From NCBI GenBank assembly GCA_033584155.1, contig CP138355.1, forward strand, positions 4,101,826-4,165,825: a stretch of 64,000 nt of DNA, read 5' to 3'. This document shows, in pieces, positions 9,011-18,087 of this stretch. Each line of letters opens with the position of its first letter. The stretch's first letter is position 1. The position numbers and the translations under genes are program-made. The stretch comes from Candidatus Electrothrix scaldis (GTDB lineage Bacteria > Desulfobacterota > Desulfobulbia > Desulfobulbales > Desulfobulbaceae). The notes under the pieces are model-generated. The model made no database searches and had not been told where the DNA came from. It saw nothing but the letters and a program-made list of their open reading frames with translations.

Positions 9011-9775
9011 TCAAGACACTGGTTTCACCGGATTCAAGTCACCGGCAAGCACTTGATGCTCAATCCCTTGAGTATCAACTATAATATATTGTCCGTCCGG
9101 GGCAAGCCCTATCCCTGTTGCAGGGATTTCTTCCTCATGTCGGAGATAGCGCAACGCCCTGCCCTTGAGATAATCAAATGTACGCCAGTCTGCAAGCAGC
9201 TCTTCCTTTGCTTCAGCCAGTCGTTGAGCCGCCTGCTGCATAGCGTTAACAAACAGAGGGAGAAGCACCTCAATACTCGGGCAGTGCTCCGTAACATGGA
9301 CTAAAGAAATACTCTTCTGGCGAAGCTCCTGAGGAAAGAGCTCAGGAGCCGTACTCACGTTGACCCCTACCCCTATGACAACAAATTCTGCCTGCCCCCC
9401 ACGAATCGGGCCTGATTCCGTGAGGATTCCCGCCATTTTTCGCTCATACACATAGAGATCATTGGGCCATTTCATCATGACAGGGACTGAAAGCGCCTCA
9501 CGAAAACTTAGGCACAGGCCCGTACCAGCAGCCAAGGTAAGAAGCGGTAGATCAACAAGATCAAGTTCTGGCCGAAGAATTAAAGAAAAATACAACCCCC
9601 CGACAGGTGATGCAAATTTTCTTTTTCCTCGCCCTCGTCCTCCGCTCTGCCTATCCGCGTGAATCACCGTGCCATGCTCAGCTCCCTGCTCTGCCATCGC
9701 GAGAGCAAGGATATTGGTGGAATCAAGGGTGGAAAAATGATGATACAAATGTTCCTGCACGCCAGGTTTCCTCAA
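9011..9775 (-). CDS. birA: Biotin--[acetyl-CoA-carboxylase] ligase
   Basis: This enzyme attaches biotin via biotinyl-AMP to the carrier lysine of biotin-dependent carboxylases. Residues 46-52 carry the biotin-AMP loop GRGRGKR, KWPND lies at 102-106, and AGILTE and VVIGVGVNV follow. The length of 254 residues and the lack of an N-terminal helix-turn-helix make it the monofunctional ligase, unlike the repressor/ligase of E. coli. It is followed by a separate two-gene unit on the same strand. Confidence 0.9.
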   Translation of the reverse strand: MRKPGVQEHLYHHFSTLDSTNILALAMAEQGAEHGTVIHADRQSGGRGRGKRKFASPVGGLYFSLILRPELDLVDLPLLTLAAGTGLCLSFREALSVPVMMKWPNDLYVYERKMAGILTESGPIRGGQAEFVVIGVGVNVSTAPELFPQELRQKSISLVHVTEHCPSIEVLLPLFVNAMQQAAQRLAEAKEELLADWRTFDYLKGRALRYLRHEEEIPATGIGLAPDGQYIIVDTQGIEHQVLAGDLNPVKPVS

Positions 9776-10163
9776 TCTTTCTTAGCTACTAATGCAAAAT
9801 CACAGGTCGTTTTTTTATTCTCTCATAATACTTTATTTCAATAAATTCTGTAACCCTAAAAAATACCCTGGAGACAACCCGCTCTCAGCACCTTCAGCAG
9901 CCCCTTTTCCTCTTGACTTTTTATCGTAGAAAGATAAAAACAAGGCTATTCTGCGCGATATCAAAAATCGCGCTTTGCTGTTGTGTAAGTAGTCGACTAA
10001 ATATAATCGACACTCCAATTTAGCTGCCGACCTAATTCGTCGGCATGTTGGAGTATAAAAAGTGTCGATTATTCAAGGTGACCTACTTATTCATACAAAA
10101 AAGACAATAAAAAAACGGCCACATTAACAGCATGCTTCCAACATACAGAGAAACAGGTGAAAC
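9776..10163. other. Intergenic region between birA and ssb
   Basis: About 390 bases separating the divergent birA and ssb genes. It holds the long palindrome listed separately and AT-rich sequence that probably carries both promoters. No other gene or RNA could be supported. Confidence 0.4.
9986..10089. repeat. 104-base imperfect palindrome upstream of ssb
   Basis: Nested inverted repeats read inward as follows: TAAGTAG (9986-9992) with CTACTTA (10083-10089); AATCGACAC with GTGTCGATT; CTCCAA with TTGGAG; and a central GCCGAC with GTCGGC. Together they can fold into one long cruciform or RNA hairpin ending about 75 bases before the ssb start. It may be a short mobile palindrome (MITE or REP-like) or a control element. 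Which one is unknown. Confidence 0.6.
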
Positions 10164-10637
10164 ATGATCAATAAAGTAATTTTAGTTGGCAATCTCGGTG
10201 CGGATCCTGAACTCAGGTACACTCAGAGTGGAGTTCCTGTTGCTACATTAAGCATTGCCACCAATGAGCGATGGAAGGACAAAGATGGACAGCAACAGGA
10301 ACAGACCGAATGGCACCGCGTTATTGCCTGGAGACAACTCGCTGAAATATGCAATGAATATTATCATAAAGGCACCAAGGTATATGTGGAGGGCAAACTC
10401 CAAACCAGAAAATGGCAGGATCAGAACGGCAACGATCGATATACCACGGAAATTGTGGCCCGTGAGATGAAGATACTTTCTTCACGCGGTGAAGGAGGGG
10501 GAGGTTATAGTGGCAGTGGCGGAGGAGGATATGATCCTGGCCCTGCGGGAGGAGCCCCCCCTTCGGGAGGAGGATATGACGATTTTGCAGGTGGTAGTAC
10601 TCCAGGAGGAGGAACAGGAAGCGACGTTCCGTTCTAA
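10164..10637 (+). CDS. ssb: Single-stranded DNA-binding protein
   Basis: This protein coats single-stranded DNA in replication, recombination and repair. Residues 1 to about 110 are the OB fold ([58 protein letters not shown]). A Gly/Ser/Pro-rich linker then leads to the conserved C-terminal tip DVPF, which recruits partner proteins. The tip is less acidic than the classic DDDIPF. The start ATG follows an ACAGGTG ribosome site. A strong terminator follows. Confidence 0.95.
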   Translation: MINKVILVGNLGADPELRYTQSGVPVATLSIATNERWKDKDGQQQEQTEWHRVIAWRQLAEICNEYYHKGTKVYVEGKLQTRKWQDQNGNDRYTTEIVAREMKILSSRGEGGGGYSGSGGGGYDPGPAGGAPPSGGGYDDFAGGSTPGGGTGSDVPF

Positions 10638-10660
10638 AAAAATAGCGCACGGTTAAGCGA

Positions 10661-10693
10661 GCGAAGAACCACTGAAGGTTCTTCGCCGTTTTT
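10661..10693 (+). terminator. Rho-independent terminator of ssb
   Basis: The perfect ten-base stem GCGAAGAACC (10661-10670) and GGTTCTTCGC (10677-10686) has a six-base loop and is followed by CGTTTTTG. It lies about 25 bases past the ssb stop. Confidence 0.85.
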
Positions 10694-11046
10694 GCTTATA
10701 CTCTTTCACGCTGTTACGAAATCCCCCAGCCTATACCTCATAAAAAAGAAAGAAAGCAGCTCCTTACAAGACCCTGGCATTCTCCAACGAAATTAAAATT
10801 ATCGCAAGCACAAGATACAGTCATTCTCAAAATTCATATTTCAACTGCCTTCGCAGGATTCTCCCCTGCGCCTCTCCTTCCGCAATCGGAGAATTTCCAT
10901 TGGACAAATTTCATTTTGTTCTTATTTTTTACTTTGCAATGGAAGAAAGGTCTTGGCACCTGAAACACAAGTCATAACGGCTTTTCCTCCCCTCCACCGG
11001 TAATGGGTGCAGGGTGGAACAGAACCGAAAAAAAATACAGCGCATT
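10694..11046. promoter_or_regulatory. Upstream region of the cbpA-like gene with candidate promoter and flanking inverted repeat
   Basis: TTGGAC (10900-10905) and TATTTT (10923-10928) have a 17-base spacer. They are framed by the inverted repeat TTCCATTG (10895-10902) and CAATGGAA (10937-10944), which could be an operator. The remainder of this stretch shows nothing recognisable. Inferred from pattern only. Confidence 0.35.
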
Positions 11047-12000
11047 ATGGAATACTATAAAATTCTCGGAGTTGATAAAACAGCATCCGCAGCTGAAATA
11101 AAGAAGGCATACCGGAAACTGGCGGTACAATACCACCCGGATAAAAACCCGGATAATAAAGAGGCTGAGGCAAAGTTCAAAGAGATCAGCGAGGCCTATG
11201 CGGTTCTTTCCGACGAAAAGAAACGGCAGGAATACGACACCTACGGTTCAGCGGGCTTTCAGCAGAGGTACTCCCAGGAGGATATTTTCCGGAACTTTGA
11301 TCTCAACGATATTCTCAACCAGTTCGGTTTTGGCGGCGGTGGAGGAGGAGGACGTACTACCTTTCGCTTTGGCGGGCAGAACAGCGGCGGTGGCAATCCC
11401 TTTGATTTTTTCAATCAAGCAGGTGGAGGAGCACATGGTGGCGGCTGCGCCGGAGGTGGCTGTCGTCCCAAACCAACCAAGGGCCAGGACCAGACCTATG
11501 AGCTGGCCATCAGCCTGGAAGATGTGCTTCACGGGGCAGAAAAAAACATCAGCCTGCGCCGCGATGGTGGAACCCAGAATATCTCGGTAAAAGTACCTAA
11601 GGGGATTGAGTCCGGGAAGCGCCTGCGCCTGTCCGGTAAAGGAGCGCCCTCTCCCACAGGAGGCCCTCCCGGCGATCTGTATCTCAAGGTAACAGTGCAA
11701 CCTCACGGAATGTTCACCCGTGATGGTGATAATCTTGTTACCGAAAAAAAGGTCTCTTTTAGCCAGGCCTGCCTGGGAACAAGCGTGGAAGTATCCTCAC
11801 TGGATGGACGAAAATTCATGCTCAAGGTGCCAGCTGGAGTACAGCAGGAAGCGAAACTACGTATCAAGGGCCACGGTTTACCCTCAGGCCCCATTGGCGA
11901 GCGCGGAAATATATACGTCAAAATCCTGATTGAGGTCCCTAAGCAGCTGAGCCCAGAACAGGAAGCCGCTATCCAGAAGCTGGCTGAATTGGGATTATAA
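11047..12000 (+). CDS. Class B J-domain co-chaperone (CbpA/DnaJ-like)
   Basis: This protein delivers substrates to DnaK and stimulates its ATPase. The J domain is residues 1-70 with HPD at 30-32. A Gly/Phe-rich linker ([10 protein letters not shown]) and the two C-terminal beta-barrel substrate domains ([40 protein letters not shown]) follow. There is no four-repeat zinc finger, so it is the CbpA/DnaJB type and not DnaJ itself. One short Cys pair (GGGCAGGGC) interrupts the linker. The start is set at the ATG at 11047 because the sequence from MEYYKILGV is the family N-terminus; an in-frame GTG at 11014 would add eleven residues. Confidence 0.85.
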   Translation: MEYYKILGVDKTASAAEIKKAYRKLAVQYHPDKNPDNKEAEAKFKEISEAYAVLSDEKKRQEYDTYGSAGFQQRYSQEDIFRNFDLNDILNQFGFGGGGGGGRTTFRFGGQNSGGGNPFDFFNQAGGGAHGGGCAGGGCRPKPTKGQDQTYELAISLEDVLHGAEKNISLRRDGGTQNISVKVPKGIESGKRLRLSGKGAPSPTGGPPGDLYLKVTVQPHGMFTRDGDNLVTEKKVSFSQACLGTSVEVSSLDGRKFMLKVPAGVQQEAKLRIKGHGLPSGPIGERGNIYVKILIEVPKQLSPEQEAAIQKLAELGL

Positions 12001-12027
12001 CACCGCGCAGTCTTCAGACCGATACCC

Positions 12028-13170
12028 ATGAAGGTCCTTACCATCTTTGGAACCAGACCGGAGGCCATCAAAATGGCTCCGGTCATCCATGCCCTTACAG
12101 CTGCGCCTGATTTCACGGTTAAGGCCTGCGTCACTGCCCAACATCGGCAGATGCTGGATCAGGTACTTGAGCTTTTTGCCATCAGGACCGACTACGACCT
12201 GGATGTGATGCAGGATAACCAGGATCTCTTTGATCTGAGCTCACGGGTATTGATCGGCTTACGTGAGGTACTGCAACGGGAGCGACCTGACTTAGTTCTG
12301 GTGCAAGGTGACACCACCACCTGTTTCATGGGGAGTTTAGCGGCCTTTTACCAGCGAATCCCTGTTGGCCACATAGAGGCAGGGCTCCGTACCGCTGACA
12401 TTTACGCCCCTTTCCCCGAGGAGGCGAACCGGGCCATGACCTCGCGTCTGGCAGCGCTTCATTTTGCCCCGACAAAACAGGCCTGCCAGAATCTCTACCG
12501 CGAGGGCATTGCCGAGAAGAGAGTGCATCAGACCGGCAATACGGTGATTGATGCCCTGCTTTGGGTACGCCAGCAAATAGGCTCTGAGATTAATCCAGAG
12601 CCCTTTGGCGCGGCAGGCCCTCTGGTTCAGGAAGGCCACCCCTACGTCCTCATCACCGGTCATCGCCGGGAAAATTTCGGTGATGGTTTTCAAAATATCT
12701 GTGAGGCTATAGCGGTACTGGCGGACAGACATCCTGAGGTAGGCTTTATCTACCCTGTCCATCTGAACCCCAATGTCCAGCAACCGGTGAATTCCATATT
12801 GGGGAAGAAAAAAAATATCTATCTCATCCCGCCGCTGGACTATGCCCCTTTTGTCCAGTCGATGGCCCAATCCCGCCTGATCCTGACCGACTCCGGTGGA
12901 GTGCAGGAAGAGGCTCCCTCGCTGGGTAAACCGGTGCTGGTCATGCGGGAGAGCACGGAGCGACCCGAGGCTGTAGAAAGCGGAACCGTCCGCTTGGTTG
13001 GGACGAACAAGGAGCTGATCATTCAGGAAACGGAACGCCTCCTGACCGACGAGCAGGCATACCAAAGCATGGCTGGCAAAAGCAATCCCTATGGTGATGG
13101 CCAAGCTGCCGCACGTATTGTCAAAGTCCTCAAAACATTCCGGGCAGCTCATCACCCTGCCCTTGCCTGA
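12028..13170 (+). CDS. wecB: UDP-N-acetylglucosamine 2-epimerase (non-hydrolysing)
   Basis: This enzyme interconverts UDP-GlcNAc and UDP-ManNAc for surface polysaccharides. The 380 residues match the family length. The N-terminus MKVLTIFGTRPEAIKMAPV is diagnostic; VLVQGDTTTCF, GHIEAGLRT, TGHRRENFG, LTDSGGVQEEAPSLGKPVLVMR and TERPEA follow in order. It sits 27 bases after the cbpA-like gene. No other polysaccharide genes are adjacent. Confidence 0.93.
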   Translation: MKVLTIFGTRPEAIKMAPVIHALTAAPDFTVKACVTAQHRQMLDQVLELFAIRTDYDLDVMQDNQDLFDLSSRVLIGLREVLQRERPDLVLVQGDTTTCFMGSLAAFYQRIPVGHIEAGLRTADIYAPFPEEANRAMTSRLAALHFAPTKQACQNLYREGIAEKRVHQTGNTVIDALLWVRQQIGSEINPEPFGAAGPLVQEGHPYVLITGHRRENFGDGFQNICEAIAVLADRHPEVGFIYPVHLNPNVQQPVNSILGKKKNIYLIPPLDYAPFVQSMAQSRLILTDSGGVQEEAPSLGKPVLVMRESTERPEAVESGTVRLVGTNKELIIQETERLLTDEQAYQSMAGKSNPYGDGQAAARIVKVLKTFRAAHHPALA

Positions 13171-13352
13171 TATGTTCCTCAGCCCATCTGCGTGCCCACC
13201 CCTACCCCGAAAAACATGGCTCAGGATAACGACTTGATTATGTTCCATAAAATCATCCCAATGCCATCAAGCCGATAATCTTGCTACTGCACATATCGGG
13301 AAACATATCTCGGGTAAAGGTAATAGAGCTCGCAGGCGGGGTTCAACAAAAA

Positions 13353-13380
13353 AGCCCTCATCAAAGGAGAGATGAGGGCT
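13353..13380 (-). terminator. Rho-independent terminator of the lectin gene
   Basis: The stem AGCCCTCATC (13353-13362) and GATGAGGGCT (13371-13380) is followed on the minus strand by TTTTTTG. It lies just past the stop of the lectin gene. A weaker T tract on the other side could also stop wecB transcripts. Confidence 0.85.
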
Positions 13381-13403
13381 TTGAAAGGTTTAACAGTTAA
13401 GAC

Positions 13404-15386
13404 TTAAAAGACGTCAAATATCCAGGAGTTGTTTAATGTTGGAGTATCGCAATGACTCCAGATATGAATAGGATTACCATCCCTCCAATCACTGTATTCT
13501 TTGTGCATACATTTTTCCGGATTATATCTGGCTTTAATAATCCCTGTTGAACTGTCATAGTCCCAGGATTTATTTTCAACGGGACCTTCATCACAAGCCC
13601 AAAGGTGGATTATTCTGCCATTCTCCCACTCATTTTCATAGCCTTGTTTGTGCATGCACAGATCCGTGTTTGATCCTAAATGAATGTAGCCGGTTGTTTC
13701 ATCGTACTTCCAGGTAGTGGAGCTACTGTCGATATCGTCACAGACATTCACATTGATAGATATTGGTGAACCTTGAGATGTACCGTCTGACCCCATGCAG
13801 GTGCCGTCATTCCCCAGTGAACGAATCGTCTGCAATTCTGCTTTCATTGTAAAGTCAGGAAAGATCCAGGTGTTATTTTCTGTTGGAGTATCGCAATAAT
13901 TCCAAACATGGATGGGATTAAGACCACTCCTCGGCCAAGCAGAATATTTTTTGTGCATACATATTTCTGGATTATATCTGGCTTTAATAATCCCTGTTGA
14001 ACTGTCATAGTCCCAGGATTTATTTTCAACGGGACCTTCATCACAAGCCCAAAGGTGGATTATTCTGCCATTCTCCCACTCATTTTCAGAGCCTTGTTTA
14101 TGCATGCACAAATCCGTGTTTGATCCCAAATGAATGTAGCCGGTTTCTTCATCGTACATCCAGACAGTGTTGACAGTATCAAGGTCTTCACATTTTACAG
14201 GAAAGACAATCAGTTCTGAGCCCTGAACTGTATCTTTCGCTAACATGCAGCTGACGTCATTATTCAGAGAACGAATCGTCTGCATTTCTCTTATTTCGGT
14301 AGTTGCATAAGGATAAATCCTCAATTCATCAACTGTGCCGCTGAAATAAGTCGGCATTGAACCGCCACGACGCCCGATATATATTGGAGAGCTGTTTGTG
14401 GTATTCCCCGTAGTGGTATCGGTTGTCGTACCATCCAAGACCCCATTAATGTAAAGCTTGAGATCCTTGCCGAACTTGGTGAACTCGATATGGTTCCAAC
14501 CAGCTTCAAGGGGCATGGTAGAAGTAATAGCAGGATTGTTGACACGATCGTAACGAGCAACACGAACTTTTCCTGTTTGATTGAGGTAACGAATGATATA
14601 AGGATAACCACTATTACCACCGGACCACTTTTCAACAATGGCATTAGCCGGTCTGTTATTCGCAGGTTGATAGTCCTCGGCATTTACCCAGACAGACACT
14701 GTGAAGTCGTTATCGGGACCGAAATCAATTTCATCCTGGTCAGGAAAGCTGATGTAATCATCAATACCATCAAAATAGAATGCGCTATTGCCCAACGTTG
14801 CTTGCCAGTAATCGAGTACAACTCCTGCGACTCCTGACTCTGAAGGAACTAAGGTGGCACCATAAACGGCGTAAGGCAAGCCGGGTCTGGGGCTATAACT
14901 ATCAAAGCCTTCACGAAGATAGAAAGAATAGGTCGTGTCTCCAATAGTGAGACTATCTCCACCAAAAGCAAAGGTACTGGTGCAGTTACTCTCTCCTGTG
15001 TAGACAGAGCAAGTTCCTTCACCTTCGACGGTCAGTTCGCCATAGCCGCGAATATATATATCGACTTTCCATCTATGCGTGTCTGTTGATTCACCGAAAA
15101 GATTCGCGACACTGTAATGCATCCCTTTACCAGTAAATTCACTTGGATCTTGACACTCCTCACGATCAATCCCATTTTCGGATGTAATAGCTGTACATTC
15201 ACCGGGCTCAAATGTATCGCTAGAGAGAGAAAGCGGTCGAAGCAACCTTTCCCAGGAGCTGTTCTTATGTTTATACCAGACTTTTTTGATGGTAATAGGC
15301 ACGTCGGGCGTGTGATTTGCTATTGCCAATTGATAGTTAACAGCCGCCATTGTGTTATTTGCAAACGCCAACGAGCCGAGAATCAA
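13404..15386 (-). CDS. Secreted lectin-like protein: LamG domain plus two ricin-type modules
   Basis: As annotated from TTG 15386 the protein has 660 residues. After the N-terminal domain, a LamG/concanavalin-like domain (NSAFYFDGIDDYISFP, WNHIEFTKFGKDLKLYINGV, VDELRIYP) spans about 200-360. Two copies of a ricin-type beta-trefoil module follow, each with GYIHLGSNTDLCMHKQG and GIIKARYNPE.CMHK. These folds bind carbohydrates, so a secreted adhesin or lectin is likely. The natural start is probably the ATG at 15423 with a perfect AGGAGG site, but that frame is shifted by a poly-C run; removing one C gives a complete signal peptide (MKLTAPPVILTLLILGSLAF). The gene is therefore phase-variable, broken, or affected by a sequencing error. 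Confidence 0.72.
   Translation of the reverse strand: MILGSLAFANNTMAAVNYQLAIANHTPDVPITIKKVWYKHKNSSWERLLRPLSLSSDTFEPGECTAITSENGIDREECQDPSEFTGKGMHYSVANLFGESTDTHRWKVDIYIRGYGELTVEGEGTCSVYTGESNCTSTFAFGGDSLTIGDTTYSFYLREGFDSYSPRPGLPYAVYGATLVPSESGVAGVVLDYWQATLGNSAFYFDGIDDYISFPDQDEIDFGPDNDFTVSVWVNAEDYQPANNRPANAIVEKWSGGNSGYPYIIRYLNQTGKVRVARYDRVNNPAITSTMPLEAGWNHIEFTKFGKDLKLYINGVLDGTTTDTTTGNTTNSSPIYIGRRGGSMPTYFSGTVDELRIYPYATTEIREMQTIRSLNNDVSCMLAKDTVQGSELIVFPVKCEDLDTVNTVWMYDEETGYIHLGSNTDLCMHKQGSENEWENGRIIHLWACDEGPVENKSWDYDSSTGIIKARYNPEICMHKKYSAWPRSGLNPIHVWNYCDTPTENNTWIFPDFTMKAELQTIRSLGNDGTCMGSDGTSQGSPISINVNVCDDIDSSSTTWKYDETTGYIHLGSNTDLCMHKQGYENEWENGRIIHLWACDEGPVENKSWDYDSSTGIIKARYNPEKCMHKEYSDWRDGNPIHIWSHCDTPTLNNSWIFDVF
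13521..14088 (-). repeat. Internal 450-base duplication in the lectin gene
   Basis: Positions 13521-13638 and 13971-14088 are identical over 118 bases at an offset of exactly 450 bases (150 codons), and similarity continues on both sides. They encode the two ricin-type modules. The lack of silent change points to recent duplication or gene conversion. Confidence 0.85.
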
Positions 15387-15401
15387 TAATGTCAGAATTA
15401 C

Positions 15402-15410
15402 GGGGGGGGG
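15402..15410 (-). repeat. Poly-C tract (nine C on the coding strand) at the lectin signal peptide
   Basis: Nine consecutive G on the plus strand lie between the ATG at 15423, which has AGGAGG seven bases upstream, and the lectin reading frame. With nine C the ATG frame does not enter the lectin; with eight (or eleven) it does. Such tracts are classic slipped-strand switches, and also common sequencing-error sites. Confidence 0.75.
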
Positions 15411-15680
15411 CAGTGAGTTTCATTGTCTTTCCTCCTTACCTCTTGATGGTTTTGTATTTTCCTGCTTCCATAAATTAAATGCATTTATCTTTTATAATTT
15501 TAATCCTACAAAAAACAAAAACGAGAGTCAAAATTATTTGATAAAAAATATTATTAACAACACGGGGATCCATTTAAGTCTTCCCATACGCTCGCAATTG
15601 AGCAGAACAGTTGCCAAATCTTCTCAGGAGAGGTAATATCCCGGTACAAAAATTTTCAACTCATTGTATGGAGAACAGGA

Positions 15681-16967
15681 ATGGGACAAACTATAGCTGA
15701 AAAAATTTTCGCCGCCCATCTGCGCGACACCCCGACACCGGAAAACATGGTCCTGGATATTGATGTGATCATGTGCCATGAAATTACCACCCCCATCGCC
15801 ATCATGGATCTGGTGGACAAGGGGATGGACCGGGTGATTGACCAGAGTCGGATCAAAGCGGTTATTGACCATGTTACCCCGGCCAAAGATTCCAAAACCG
15901 CGACCCAGGCCAAGATCATGCGTGACTGGGCCCGACGCCATGACATCAAAGATTTCTTTGACGTGGGCCGCAACGGGGTTTGCCATGCTCTGTTCCCGGA
16001 AAAAGGTTTTATTCGTCCTGGTAACACGGTTATCATGGGTGATTCCCATACCTGTACCCACGGGGCCTTTGGTGCCTTTGCTGCTGGTGTTGGGACCACT
16101 GACCTGGAGGTTGGTATCCTCAAAGGCGTCTGCGCATTCCGCAAACCCAAATCCATGAAGGTGGAAGTCACCGGCACCCTGCCTGCTGGTGTCTATGCCA
16201 AAGACGTGATCCTCAAGATTATTAAGCAGCTCACCGTTAACGGTGCCACAGATATGGTCATGGAATTCTGCGGTCCGGTAGTTGAGCAGATGGATATGTC
16301 TGCCCGCATGACTCTCTGTAATATGTCCGTGGAAGCTGGTGCCACCTCTGGCCTCTGCCTGCCGGACAAGGTGACTGCCGAATACCTCTGGCCCTTTATC
16401 CAGGAGGATTATGCCTCACTTGAGGATGCAGTAGAAGACTTCAGCACATGGCACTCTGATCCTGACGCGGAGTACGCCGAGACCCTGACCATTGATGTCT
16501 CAGATCTGCGCCCTCAGGTAACCTATGATTACAAGCCGGATAAGGTAAAGGATATTGATGAGCTGGCCGGAGCCAAGATTGATCAGGTCTATATCGGCTC
16601 CTGCACCAACGGTCGCATTGAAGATATCCGGGCTGCTGCTTCTATCCTGCGGGGACGCACCATTGCTGACAGCGTGCGTGGCATCCTGACCCCGGCCACT
16701 CCTGCCATCTACTCTCAGGCCCTGGATGAAGGCCTGATCAAGATCTTCATGGATGCTGGTTTCTGTGTGCTTAACCCCACCTGCGGCGCCTGTCTGGGGA
16801 TGAGCAGCGGCGTCCTGGCTGAGGGCGAGTCCTGCGCCTCTACCACCAACCGGAACTTCAACGGACGCATGGGCAAAGGCGGCATGGTCCATCTGATGAG
16901 TCCGCTCTCTGCTGCCGCAGCAGCAGTTACCGGCGAGATCACAGACCCAGCCCAGTTTATCAATTAA
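15681..16967 (+). CDS. leuC: 3-isopropylmalate dehydratase, large subunit
   Basis: With LeuD this enzyme isomerises 2-isopropylmalate to 3-isopropylmalate in leucine synthesis using a [4Fe-4S] cluster. The 428 residues fit the shorter bacterial/archaeal LeuC type. Cluster cysteines are visible in GSCTNGR near residue 310 and in PTCGACLG near residue 370. Substrate-loop motifs include MGDSHTCTHGAFGAFA. The start ATG follows an ACAGGA site. It is 17 bases upstream of leuD, as one operon. Homoaconitase or methylcitramalate-type isomerases share these motifs and cannot be fully excluded. Confidence 0.9.
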   Translation: MGQTIAEKIFAAHLRDTPTPENMVLDIDVIMCHEITTPIAIMDLVDKGMDRVIDQSRIKAVIDHVTPAKDSKTATQAKIMRDWARRHDIKDFFDVGRNGVCHALFPEKGFIRPGNTVIMGDSHTCTHGAFGAFAAGVGTTDLEVGILKGVCAFRKPKSMKVEVTGTLPAGVYAKDVILKIIKQLTVNGATDMVMEFCGPVVEQMDMSARMTLCNMSVEAGATSGLCLPDKVTAEYLWPFIQEDYASLEDAVEDFSTWHSDPDAEYAETLTIDVSDLRPQVTYDYKPDKVKDIDELAGAKIDQVYIGSCTNGRIEDIRAAASILRGRTIADSVRGILTPATPAIYSQALDEGLIKIFMDAGFCVLNPTCGACLGMSSGVLAEGESCASTTNRNFNGRMGKGGMVHLMSPLSAAAAAVTGEITDPAQFIN

Positions 16968-16984
16968 GAGGAGCAACGAAGGAC

Positions 16985-17524
16985 ATGAAAGAATTCGGCG
17001 GTTCAGCCTTTTTTATAGATAGAGACGATATCAACACGGACGAGATCATCCCGGCCAAGTACCTCACCGAGATCACCAAACGGGCTTTGCAGCCCCACCT
17101 GCTGGAAGACCTGTTCCTGGACGGCAAGGAGTTTGACACCCAGGCCAAGGATTTCCAACAAGCATCGGTGCTGGTGACCCGCTCCAACTTTGGTTGCGGT
17201 TCCTCCCGTGAACACGCGGTCTGGGCCCTGGAGGTCAATGACATCAACGTAGTCCTTGGTGAGAGCTTTGCCCGTATCTTTCGCCAGAATATGTTCAACT
17301 GCGGTATCTTGGCTGTGGAACTGAGCAAGGCAGATATTGATCGGCTCTTTGCCCTGGCTCAGGGTGATGGTGCAATCAGGATCGGTATTGAGTTAGAGAA
17401 AGATACCGTAGTTGCTGAAAACGGCAAAGGCGAGCAGGTGGAGTGCAGCTTCTCTATGAATCCCTTTGATAAGGAGCTGGTAGCTGCCGGAGGGTGGCTG
17501 GCCTATGCGGATCAGAAGTATTGA
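16985..17524 (+). CDS. leuD: 3-isopropylmalate dehydratase, small subunit
   Basis: This is the swivel-domain partner of LeuC. The 179 residues include DRDDINTDEIIPAKYLT at the N-terminus and the substrate-recognition segment NFGCGSSREHAVWAL, followed by FARIFRQNMFNCGIL, the standard LeuD pattern. It is cotranscribed with leuC and closed by the hairpin at 17550-17587. Confidence 0.92.
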   Translation: MKEFGGSAFFIDRDDINTDEIIPAKYLTEITKRALQPHLLEDLFLDGKEFDTQAKDFQQASVLVTRSNFGCGSSREHAVWALEVNDINVVLGESFARIFRQNMFNCGILAVELSKADIDRLFALAQGDGAIRIGIELEKDTVVAENGKGEQVECSFSMNPFDKELVAAGGWLAYADQKY

Positions 17525-17549
17525 TCGAAACGTAGGATATTGAGCAGAG

Positions 17550-17587
17550 AAGCGGAGAGAGAGTATTATGCTTTCTCTCCGCTTTTT
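17550..17587 (+). terminator. Rho-independent terminator of leuCD
   Basis: The stem AAGCGGAGAGA and TCTCTCCGCTT has a ten-to-twelve-base loop and a run of six T, starting about 25 bases after the leuD stop. Confidence 0.85.
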
Positions 17588-17666
17588 TACGGGCTTGCTG
17601 ATTGCGGCGGTTGATGAGTTTGAGCTGTAAGGACGGAGACTCCGGCGGAAGAGCGTCGGCTCTTTT

Positions 17667-17879
17667 TCACTGCTCCTGTTCCAGAGCCCTTTCACGTTCC
17701 TGTTCGTACTCCTCATACGGCATGGTTACCAGATCAAGGCATTCGCCGCGATCAGCTCCATAGGCCGAATCGCAATCCTTGATGCGACTGTTTTCCATCA
17801 TATCGTATGCTATAGAGCAGCCGGTGCTGCCCAAGGCGGGCAGAAGAGCTATGGTGATATATAATAGGTTGATTCGCAT
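17667..17879 (-). CDS. Small putative lipoprotein
   Basis: The protein has 70 residues. A basic N-terminus and hydrophobic stretch (MRINLLYITIALLPALGSTGC) end in a lipobox-like STGC, so Cys21 is the likely lipidated residue. The mature part is short and acidic with two further Cys (KDCDSAYGADRGECLDL) and a Glu/Gln-rich tail. The start has AGGAG upstream. The function is unknown. It stands alone between two plus-strand units. Confidence 0.68.
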   Translation of the reverse strand: MRINLLYITIALLPALGSTGCSIAYDMMENSRIKDCDSAYGADRGECLDLVTMPYEEYEQERERALEQEQ

Positions 17880-18087
17880 GGTTTCTCCTCATGTCAAAGG
17901 CCGGTCTGTTCTCTCGCTGTCCTCGGCGAGAGGCTTCTTCTCAATATTGAGTATAGCATAGATTGCAGGTCAGCACCTCCCTCCTCCCGACATTCCCCTT
18001 GACAACACCCTGCCCCTCCTTTACGCTGATTCTTTCTCCCTTTCCCCAATCACGCTAAACAGTTAACCAAGAAACCCAGAACCCTCT

